Positions 26,309 to 32,533 of a DNA stretch of 32,533 nucleotides are shown here, piece by piece. The stretch is from Flavicella sp. GTDB taxonomy: Bacteria > Bacteroidota > Bacteroidia > Flavobacteriales > Flavobacteriaceae. The translations under genes and the position numbers were made by a program. Under the pieces are notes generated by a model, which saw only the letters and a program-made list of their open reading frames with translations, made no database searches and was not told the DNA's origin. Location: the NCBI RefSeq assembly GCF_029238425.1, contig NZ_JAQWGB010000174.1, positions 1-32,533 of the forward strand, given 5' to 3'. Position 1 is the first letter of the stretch; the number at the start of each line of letters is the position of its first letter.

Positions 26309-26341
26309 ATAAAAAACACGGATCTTATGCGGACCCGTGTT
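26309..26341 (-). terminator. Terminator between susD1 and the two-cupin gene
   Basis: On the minus strand AACACGG (26335-26341) pairs with CCGTGTT (26315-26321), and a T6 tract (26311-26316) partly within the stem base follows. It lies 17 nt before the cupin start codon, so the cupin gene would depend on read-through, which suggests reduced expression relative to susC1D1. Confidence 0.7.
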
Positions 26342-26399
26342 CTAATGAAACTAACTTAAATTGCTATGAATCAAACAAATTATATGAGAGATGTTTGAA

Positions 26400-26424
26400 C
26401 TTGGACCCTGTTAAAGAGTCCAAG
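26400..26424 (-). other. Hairpin just after susD1
   Basis: CTTGGAC (26400-26406) pairs with GTCCAAG (26418-26424), 22 nt after the susD1 stop. On the minus strand it is followed by TTCAAAC rather than a T tract, so it is more likely a 3' stability element paired with the terminator downstream. Confidence 0.5.
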
Positions 26425-26445
26425 ATTTTTGAATTTTATTTTAGA

Positions 26446-27978
26446 TTAGTATGGGTTTTGAGATAGATTAGGATTGGCCTCAATTTCTGTGTTAGGAATT
26501 GGCATAAGATAATCTACAGTTGCATCCCATCCTACTTTGGCTCCTTCGTAACCTGAAGCAGAGAATACTTGATCTCCTAATTGTCTTCTTGCAATTGTAT
26601 ACCATCTTTTACATTCAAAAGCTAGTTCAATTCTACGTTCTTCAATTACATCATCAACAGTAACTGTTGCAAGGTCAGCAGGTACTGTACTTGGGGCAAA
26701 AGTCATTGGTACGTCTGCTCCAGTTTTGTAATCTCCACCTAACCTAGCTCTTGCTCTCACTTGGTTAACATATCCAGTTGCAGTTCCTGCATCTCCTGTT
26801 TCAACTGCTGCTTCAGCCGCAATTAATAACAACTCAGCATAACGCATCATAGAATAGTTATGGCTTGTTGCTCTACCACTACCACGGGCAAAGAAACCAG
26901 GGTAACGTGCATATTTAGCAATGTAAGGAGTGTTTCTTGCATGCTCATGTCCACTAATAGTAAAGTTATTGTAATCAACTAATACACCACCAATATTTGC
27001 TTCTTGGTCAAAACTTACTTCAGTTCTATAATCTAATGGATCGAAAGATGCGAATACATCTTCTGTAGGCACTGCTACAGACCATCCACCACCATCATTT
27101 CTATCATCTCCTCTAATACCAGCCATTGGCGCAATTTGATCATAAGCATTATCAGATGCTTCAACACCGTTGTAGTCAAGTGCGAAAATTGGTTCTGGAG
27201 AGGCATCAATTGCGTCTGCATTAAACAAGTTTTGGAAGTTTGTATCCAAAGAATAATTTCCTAAATTGATAACTTTTTGAGCATATGTCAATGCAGTTGT
27301 GAAGTCTGGAGAATTTGGAGTGTTTCCGGCTCTTGTTAAATATACTAAAGCTAAGTATGAAGAAGCTGCTCCCGCTGAAGGAATCGAAGCCGCGTTTGTT
27401 GTAGCTGGTAAATTAGCTTCAGCGAATTCTAAATCTGAAATAATTCCAGCATATACATCACTAGCAGGTGTGCTAGAGATTGTCAAGGCAGCATCAATAT
27501 CACTAACAGGTTCTGTTAAATATGGGATTGCTCCAAACTGTCTTACTAAATGAAAATAGTAAAAAGCTCTCATAAAGTATGCTTGAGCAACTACTTCGTC
27601 TTTGTTCGCATCTGTTAATGATTCAGCACCTTTAATAGCAAAGTTTGCTGCTGTAATTCCCTGGTAACTTTTTATCCAATATTCAGATATCATTCCATTA
27701 GTGGGTAATGTTGTAAGTTGATCCATTTCAACTCTTCTTTCTTGTGTAGATTGAAGATTTACCATATCTGAACGCAACATCAAGGCGATAGAAAGTTTTC
27801 TACCCCAGAATTTCTCATTAATTGCAGCAGTCTTAGATCCCTCAATTGCTGTTTGTAGATCTTGAGATGTTTGAAAGAATCCATCAGGAGCTAGTGTCCC
27901 TAAAGGTTTTTCAACCAAGTCAGTACACCCTACTATTGATAATCCAACCAATAATAATATATATTTATATTTTTTCAT
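26446..27978 (-). CDS. susD: SusD-family nutrient-binding outer-membrane lipoprotein (first pair)
   Basis: A 510-residue SusD/RagB lipoprotein (lipobox SIVGC, C18) beginning CTDLVEKPLGTLAPDGFF. It shows the helical core (EVVAQAYFMRAFYYFHLVRQ) and the C-terminal VIEERRIELAFECKRWYTIARR and YLMPIPNTEIEANPNLSQNP motifs that typify the family. Sequence differs strongly from the second SusD, which suggests different oligomer length or M/G preference. It is 23 nt downstream of susC1. Confidence 0.95.
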   Translation of the reverse strand: MKKYKYILLLVGLSIVGCTDLVEKPLGTLAPDGFFQTSQDLQTAIEGSKTAAINEKFWGRKLSIALMLRSDMVNLQSTQERRVEMDQLTTLPTNGMISEYWIKSYQGITAANFAIKGAESLTDANKDEVVAQAYFMRAFYYFHLVRQFGAIPYLTEPVSDIDAALTISSTPASDVYAGIISDLEFAEANLPATTNAASIPSAGAASSYLALVYLTRAGNTPNSPDFTTALTYAQKVINLGNYSLDTNFQNLFNADAIDASPEPIFALDYNGVEASDNAYDQIAPMAGIRGDDRNDGGGWSVAVPTEDVFASFDPLDYRTEVSFDQEANIGGVLVDYNNFTISGHEHARNTPYIAKYARYPGFFARGSGRATSHNYSMMRYAELLLIAAEAAVETGDAGTATGYVNQVRARARLGGDYKTGADVPMTFAPSTVPADLATVTVDDVIEERRIELAFECKRWYTIARRQLGDQVFSASGYEGAKVGWDATVDYLMPIPNTEIEANPNLSQNPY

Positions 27979-28001
27979 ATCTAATGTGTTTTAAACGGTT
28001 A

Positions 28002-31000
28002 TTAAAATTTCAAGTTTAGGCTAAATGTAACAGATTTTACCGTTGGATAATTTCCAAAATCAAATCCATTAACAGTGTTTGTGGACTGGTTGTTGTTTCC
28101 TGCTGAACCAAAGAAGTTTACCTCAGGATCTAATCCTGAATATTTAGTAAATGTCAATAGGTTCTGCGCACTTACAGCTAATCTAATATTTTCAATACCA
28201 ATTTTTTCGTATACATTTCTTGGTAGGTTGTATCCTAATGCTATATTTTTCAATCTAATATAACTTCCATCTTCTACGAAACGAGAAGAAATTTCTCTGT
28301 TACTATTGTTTCCAACACGTGGTTGATCTGTGTTTGTATTTGTTGGAGTCCAAGCATTGTTGAAATAATCTTGTGTAGTGTTAGAGTCACCGTTCGTTAA
28401 CTGTACGTTTGTTAAGTTCATGATTTCACCACCTGAAGAACCTTGGAAAAAGATATTCAAATCAAAATCTTTATATACGAAATTGTTTGTGAAACCCCAG
28501 TTAAAATCTGCATTAGGGTTACCGATAATTGTTCTGTCTTCATCAGTAATAGCACCATCTCCATCAATGTCAACAAATAAAGGATCACCGTCAACAGTGG
28601 TACCTGTTCTACCTGCCATTCCATCAGGAGTAGCTCCATTTTTCACACCTGCATATTCAAGTCCCCAGAATAATCCAACTTCTTCACCTACTCTCATTAT
28701 AGTACTTCTGTCATGACTAAAGTAACTTGGAGTTCCGTCATCAAAGAAATCTGCATCATTAACTAATTTCAATACCTTACTTTTGTTAGCAGAGATATTA
28801 AAATCTGTTGTCCATCTAAAGTTTTCATTAGAAATATTTCTTGTGTTGATAGAAATTTCAAAACCTGAGTTATTGATCTCACCTAAGTTTCCAAGAATTT
28901 CATCATTTAAGTATCCTGCGTATGCCGGGATACCAGAATTAGGTAAAATCAAATCTTTTGTGTCGATTGTATAGTAGTCAACAGATAAGTTAATATTGTT
29001 GTTTAAGAATCCGAAATCTACACCGATATTAGTTTGGTAAGAAGTCTCCCATTTCAAGTTTTCGTTTGCTGGTTGTTCAGCAGTAACTGCTGGAACAGTT
29101 TCACCTTCACTAGAAGCATATAATGTAGATAACAATGCTAATGATTGGTATGCGGCAATAGATGGGTTACCAGTTAAACCATAACTAGCTCTTAACTTTA
29201 AGTTAGATATAGTTTTGTTTTCTTTTAAGAACTCTTCATTAGAAATTTTCCATCCTAAAGCTGCAGAAGGGAACGTTGCATATTTATAGTTCTCAGAGAA
29301 GTTAGATGCACCATCACGTCTTACTGTTGCCGTAATTAAATACTTATCGTTCAAATCATAGTTTAACCTTCCAAATACCGATTGGATTTCTACTTCAGTA
29401 TATTGAGATTCAGGTTGTAAAAACCCTGTAGAACTTTCCAATCCGTAGTATAAGAATGAATCAGAAATGAACCCTGTTCCTTGTGCTAATGAACGTTCTG
29501 TTAAATTTCTTTGGTAAGAGAAACCTGCTAACGCAGTAAGTTTACCTTTACCAATTTCTTTATTATAAGTTAAGTAGTTCTCAGTTAATGCTGTGGAACG
29601 TTTCCAGTTCTCAACACTTGCTCTACCACTTACAGCCGAAGCAGAAACAATCAACGTAGATGGAACATAGATTCCTTGCATTGTGTTTCTTGTACTTAAA
29701 CCAAATGTAGTTTTGAAAGTAAGATCTTCAATAATTTCATACTCTAAGTATGCATTTGCTCTAAATTCATCTTCTTTAGTATTGTCAGTTCTTTGCGACG
29801 CTACCGCATATGGATTATCAACTGGGTCACCAATTTGATCATTTGTTGAAAAATTTCCGTCTGTATCTGTAATGTCTTTAGTAGGGTCAAATCTCATAGC
29901 TAATGAAATTGCATCATCACCACCACCACCAACACCATTGGCACCAGTAGATTGAGTTGCAACACCTTTCTTAGTTGACTTACTTCCGTAAAGATTCAAA
30001 CCTAATTTTAATTTACTAGTAACCTGAGCATCAAGGTTACTTAAGAATGTTGCTTTTTCAAAACCAGAGTTGATCAAGACACCATCTTGTTTGTAGTAAT
30101 TTCCTGAAGCGTAGAAGTTAGATTTAGCTGTTCCACCAGAAAAAGATAATGTATGGTTTTGTGTATTACCAGTTCTATAAATTAAATCTTGCCAGTCAGT
30201 GTCAAATCCACTGTCGTTATAAGGAGTATTGTTACCGTTGTTAGTTCTGATTTGTTGTTGGTATGTTACAAAATCTTCAGCATTCAATAAATCTAATTTA
30301 TTAGCAGTGTTTTGTACAGAATAAGAACTGTTTAATTCAACAGTAATTTTACCTTGTCTACCTTTTTTCGTAGTAACTAAAATTACACCATTAGATCCTC
30401 TAGATCCATAAATAGCTGTTGCAGATGCATCCTTTAATACTTCCATAGATTGGATGTCCGCTGCTTGAGGCATTGTACCTCCAACGAAACCATCTACAAC
30501 CACAAGAGGAGAACTACTAGCAGAGATTGAAGTATTACCTCTAATCTTAATACTAATAGGTGCACCTGGCTCACCACCATTATTAGATTGTACAACAACT
30601 CCCGCTGCTCTACCTTGTAGTGCTTGTGATGCGTCTGCTACTGGGAATGCATTTAATTCTTCAGATTTTACTGAAGATACAGATCCTGTAATGTCGCTCT
30701 TTTTTCTAGCACCATATCCTACAACCACAACCTCGTCTAATTCGTTAGAATCTTCTTCTAATGAAATGTTTAAGGTGGTTTGATTAGATACCGAAATCGT
30801 TTTCGTAACGAATCCTAAAAAAGAAAATGATATTTTACTTCCTTCTGGTGCGTTGATTTGATAATTACCATCGAAGTCTGTGGTAGTACCATTTGAAGTT
30901 CCAACAACAATAACATTAACTCCTGGTATTGGAGCGTTGTCAGTTGAAGAGGTAATTTTCCCTGAAATCTCCTGGTTACTCTGGGCGATTAAAGCGATGT

Positions 31001-31061
31001 TGGTTAACAAAAATGCCGTAAATAGCAGCTTTGTTTTACAAAAGTTTAGTGTTTTTTTCAT
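28002..31061 (-). CDS. susC: SusC/RagA-family TonB-dependent transporter (first pair)
   Basis: A 1019-residue outer-membrane transporter. Signal peptide 1-26 (NIALIAQ), carboxypeptidase-regulatory-like domain (about 30-110), SusC motif VVVVGYGARKKSDITGSVSSV, plug with VVDGFVGG and SATAIYGSRGSNGVILVTTKKG, then the barrel ending VTFSLNLKF. There is no STN signalling domain. The region around DIDGDGAITDEDRTIIGNPNADF has the calcium-loop-like acidic pattern common in SusC proteins. It leads the susC1-susD1 operon and has a long leader (about 300 nt) with an operator array at the promoter. Confidence 0.96.
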   Translation of the reverse strand: MKKTLNFCKTKLLFTAFLLTNIALIAQSNQEISGKITSSTDNAPIPGVNVIVVGTSNGTTTDFDGNYQINAPEGSKISFSFLGFVTKTISVSNQTTLNISLEEDSNELDEVVVVGYGARKKSDITGSVSSVKSEELNAFPVADASQALQGRAAGVVVQSNNGGEPGAPISIKIRGNTSISASSSPLVVVDGFVGGTMPQAADIQSMEVLKDASATAIYGSRGSNGVILVTTKKGRQGKITVELNSSYSVQNTANKLDLLNAEDFVTYQQQIRTNNGNNTPYNDSGFDTDWQDLIYRTGNTQNHTLSFSGGTAKSNFYASGNYYKQDGVLINSGFEKATFLSNLDAQVTSKLKLGLNLYGSKSTKKGVATQSTGANGVGGGGDDAISLAMRFDPTKDITDTDGNFSTNDQIGDPVDNPYAVASQRTDNTKEDEFRANAYLEYEIIEDLTFKTTFGLSTRNTMQGIYVPSTLIVSASAVSGRASVENWKRSTALTENYLTYNKEIGKGKLTALAGFSYQRNLTERSLAQGTGFISDSFLYYGLESSTGFLQPESQYTEVEIQSVFGRLNYDLNDKYLITATVRRDGASNFSENYKYATFPSAALGWKISNEEFLKENKTISNLKLRASYGLTGNPSIAAYQSLALLSTLYASSEGETVPAVTAEQPANENLKWETSYQTNIGVDFGFLNNNINLSVDYYTIDTKDLILPNSGIPAYAGYLNDEILGNLGEINNSGFEISINTRNISNENFRWTTDFNISANKSKVLKLVNDADFFDDGTPSYFSHDRSTIMRVGEEVGLFWGLEYAGVKNGATPDGMAGRTGTTVDGDPLFVDIDGDGAITDEDRTIIGNPNADFNWGFTNNFVYKDFDLNIFFQGSSGGEIMNLTNVQLTNGDSNTTQDYFNNAWTPTNTNTDQPRVGNNSNREISSRFVEDGSYIRLKNIALGYNLPRNVYEKIGIENIRLAVSAQNLLTFTKYSGLDPEVNFFGSAGNNNQSTNTVNGFDFGNYPTVKSVTFSLNLKF

Positions 31062-31172
31062 GTTTAAAGTGTTAGTTAGTTTAGTACGTTAGGTACTATT
31101 TTGTTAAAAAGATGTAGATCTAGTATCTTTCACTTTACGCAATAACAATGACTCATTGCAAAATGTTTTTTG

Positions 31173-31280
31173 TATTTTTGCAAAATGTTGTTGTGTATAA
31201 TGATAACATGTAATCGGATTTACTTCCCTCCAAAGAAGTGTCCTAATAAGAGGATGGGCGTGCACCCATCCTTTTTTTTT
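31173..31280 (+). ncRNA. Candidate antisense small RNA to the susC1 leader
   Basis: TATTTTTG followed by C (31173-31180) is a -7-type element on the plus strand. About 70 nt later GGATGGG (31252-31258) pairs with CCCATCC (31265-31271), directly followed by T9 (31272-31280), a textbook terminator. A transcript of roughly 95 nt would start near 31186 and be fully antisense to the susC1 leader. No adequate ORF lies in it. A TTG at the ideal -33 distance is missing (nearest spacer 14 nt). Antisense RNAs in susC leaders are known in Bacteroides. Confidence 0.4.
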
Positions 31281-31336
31281 GTTAAGGTTTGTTCATTTAT
31301 TAGTGGTTTAGATTAGTTGTTTATTGCTGGTTGTTC

Positions 31337-31375
31337 GTGGTTTTCCAAAGTGGGAAACCAAATTGGTTTACCAAA
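31337..31375. promoter_or_regulatory. Operator array at the susC1 promoter (array A)
   Basis: Three tandem 13-bp units: GTGGTTTTCCAAA, GTGGGAAACCAAA and TTGGTTTACCAAA. Over the last 31 bp it is identical to array B except at three positions. The final unit overlaps the -7 element by four bases. Confidence 0.78.
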
Positions 31376-31401
31376 TGTATGATAATATAATCTTAAATCA
31401 A
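31372..31401 (-). promoter_or_regulatory. susC1 promoter
   Basis: On the minus strand TTG (31399-31401), a 19-nt spacer and TACATTTG (31372-31379) match the Bacteroidota consensus at both elements. It predicts a start near 31365, inside the operator array. Confidence 0.7.
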
Positions 31402-31456
31402 AAAAAATTAACAAATATTTATCTAAAAACTATTTGTCAATGCTAAAACTCATTAC

Positions 31457-31484
31457 ACATAAAAGCATATTTATATGCTTATGT
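31457..31484 (-). terminator. Probable terminator of the PL17-kdgF operon
   Basis: AAGCATAT (31463-31470) pairs with ATATGCTT (31473-31480), extended by ACAT/ATGT after a two-base bulge. Minus-strand reading gives a short T tract after the stem; the plus side also has T6 at 31489-31494. It lies 57 nt after the kdgF stop. Confidence 0.5.
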
Positions 31485-31540
31485 ATGGTTTTTTCTTAAA
31501 TGAAGCAATTCATAGCTCTTTAAATACCTTGTTACTTTAT

Positions 31541-31915
31541 TTAGTTTTTGTCACCAAAATAAGAAACACCATCTCCACTTAAAAAATCTTCTCTAACAGG
31601 ACTGAACGTATCGATAAGTTCTCCTGCTTCCAAACATACTGCGCTATGCCATAAATTCGGCTCTATATAAACACCGTCTCCTGCTTCTACAATTTTCTTT
31701 TCACCATCTATTTCAAATTCAAATTTACCTGAAGCACAGAAAGTTGCTTGTGTATGAAAATGTTGATGAGGAGCTCCTAAAGCACCTTTTTCAAACTTTA
31801 CTCTTACCATCATGATTTGGTTGTCGTATCCTAAAAATTTTCTAGATACTCCACCACCAAGTTCTTTCCAGTCAATTTCTTTTGTGTGGATGTATTTTTC
31901 ACTTAGTCTTTTCAT
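31541..31915 (-). CDS. kdgF: KdgF-type cupin, uronate linearisation
   Basis: A 124-residue single-domain cupin without a signal peptide, so cytoplasmic. Metal ligands appear in GAPHQHFHTQATF (H50, H52, with H54 and Q56 near) and H90 (NLWHSAV). D102, F104 and R108 in IDTFSPVRED match the catalytic set reported for KdgF of pectin degraders. KdgF speeds conversion of 4,5-unsaturated monouronates, made by alginate or pectin lyases, into the linear ketone (DEH for alginate). It follows the PL17 gene by 21 nt, which makes that lyase its supplier, and the SDR of this locus would use its product. Confidence 0.9.
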   Translation of the reverse strand: MKRLSEKYIHTKEIDWKELGGGVSRKFLGYDNQIMMVRVKFEKGALGAPHQHFHTQATFCASGKFEFEIDGEKKIVEAGDGVYIEPNLWHSAVCLEAGELIDTFSPVREDFLSGDGVSYFGDKN

Positions 31916-31936
31916 TCTTTATTTTATTTGGGTTAA

Positions 31937-32533
31937 TTATTTATAGTAATAGGGTCCAGACCATTCATAGGTGTTATTGTTGATTTTTAATGTATGAATG
32001 GTTTCTTTGTCAGTGTTTTGATTGGTAGTTATAAATAATTTTGTCTTCCCATTGACTGTTGATATTGAAATTACAGAGTATTTTTGAGAATCCAAAATGA
32101 TTTCTATTTCGTCAATATTACTTTTAGAGTTTACAGCAGACTCTGTAACAGGACTGTAGTTTCCGTGAGATTCTATAACTGAAATGAAAGTCGTGTTTTT
32201 TGCATTGTCTCTTCTTAGTATGAAAGAAGGGTCTCTACGCAAATTAAAATCGGGATCGTTTGCTCCGATTCTGGTGAAGAGAAGTTTGTCATTGTTTTTT
32301 GTAACCGTTGTTAACGTATAGAATTTATGATTATGAAACCAAGAAAACTTACTGTTCTTGTTTTGTGAGTCTCCAGTTGCTTCCAAAAACAAATGTTGAT
32401 ACCCGTTTTTAGAACCCAATGGCTTTAAATTTTTAGCTATTGTATAGTCAAAATTTGTACTTAAAACTTGTCCAAAATAATAGATAGGTAAATCGTATCT
32501 ATTGGCTTTCTCAGATTTTATTTTCATAATATC
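31937..32533 (-). CDS. PL17-type alginate (oligoalginate) lyase, C-terminal part (cut by window edge)
   Basis: Open to the right edge; the 198 visible codons are the C-terminal beta-sheet domain of a heparinase II/III-like lyase. Landmarks are DLPIYYFGQVLSTNFDY, NGYQHLFLEATG, FTRIGANDPDFNLRRDP and VIESHGNYSPVTE, a pattern typical of PL17 enzymes of flavobacterial alginate loci, which release unsaturated monouronate exolytically. The catalytic Tyr/His of the N-terminal toroid lie outside. A Met at 32525-32527 is not the real start, because the frame continues upstream. The subfamily call rests on this domain and on kdgF next to it. Confidence 0.82.
   Translation of the reverse strand, partial: DIMKIKSEKANRYDLPIYYFGQVLSTNFDYTIAKNLKPLGSKNGYQHLFLEATGDSQNKNSKFSWFHNHKFYTLTTVTKNNDKLLFTRIGANDPDFNLRRDPSFILRRDNAKNTTFISVIESHGNYSPVTESAVNSKSNIDEIEIILDSQKYSVISISTVNGKTKLFITTNQNTDKETIHTLKINNNTYEWSGPYYYK

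Larger units (their letters stand above)
31062..31540 (-). other. Long leader and promoter region of susC1
   Basis: This 479-bp gap holds the kdgF terminator, the susC1 promoter, operator array A, and about 300 nt of susC1 leader. The leader includes a small dyad next to the start codon (TAGTAC 31082-31087 with GTACTA 31093-31098) and a possible antisense RNA gene on the plus strand. No protein gene was seen. Confidence 0.6.

Noticed and set aside
21959-31061. Control of the SusC proteins by an ECF sigma/anti-sigma pair.
   Set aside because: Neither SusC has an N-terminal STN domain and no sigma or anti-sigma gene is nearby.
31251-31280. Hairpin with T9 as the terminator of the minus-strand PL17-kdgF operon.
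   Set aside because: The T tract is on the plus-strand side and the site is downstream of the susC1 promoter, so it cannot serve that operon.
31337-31375. Short tandem repeats as a mini-CRISPR or satellite.
   Set aside because: Units of 13 bp have no spacers and are dyad symmetric over a promoter; an operator explains them fully.
32525-32527. ATG near the right edge as a true start for a small standalone protein.
   Set aside because: The frame stays open upstream to the edge, and the sequence is plainly an internal part of a heparinase II/III-type lyase.

Overview
The window is AT-rich DNA from a marine member of the Bacteroidota, most likely Flavobacteriaceae. The evidence is two SusC/SusD pairs, TAnnTTTG-type -7 promoter elements, genes without Shine-Dalgarno leaders, and a flavobacterial gene set. 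No rRNA, tRNA, CRISPR array or insertion sequence was seen.

Left part (1-9329) is mostly housekeeping: a partial secreted reprolysin-like metalloprotease (minus, running off the left edge), ribF, serS, an SPFH/band-7 membrane protein (minus), a DUF4286-type protein with rsmA and mgtE, a TrmH/SpoU-family RNA methyltransferase (minus), a Ser/Thr-type metallophosphatase, and a 57-residue single-span membrane protein that standard ORF cut-offs miss.

Right part (9330-32533) is one long minus-strand alginate utilisation locus. In the direction of transcription it holds a PL17-type alginate lyase (C-terminal part only) and kdgF; susC1-susD1; a secreted two-cupin protein; susC2-susD2, two PKD lipoproteins and two tandem PL7 alginate lyases; a GntR/FCD regulator; an MFS uronate transporter and a DEH-reductase SDR; and a PPi-type phosphofructokinase with a two-domain PL6 alginate lyase. 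Logic: surface PL7/PL6 enzymes cut alginate, PKD and SusD lipoproteins bind it, SusC imports oligomers, PL17 and PL6 release unsaturated uronate, KdgF linearises it to DEH, and the SDR reduces DEH to KDG. The KDG kinase and KDPG aldolase that should follow are not in the window.

The most notable regulatory signal is an operator array of 13-bp units (TTGG-N4-CCAAA type). It occurs as three tandem copies next to the -7 element of both susC promoters, and as a shorter version just upstream of the GntR gene. Its core, TTGGTTTACCAA, is close to the ExuR/UxuR hexuronate operator, so the FCD regulator very probably controls both susC operons and itself. Within the long susC1 leader there is also a + strand promoter-like element and a strong terminator, i.e. 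a candidate antisense small RNA.
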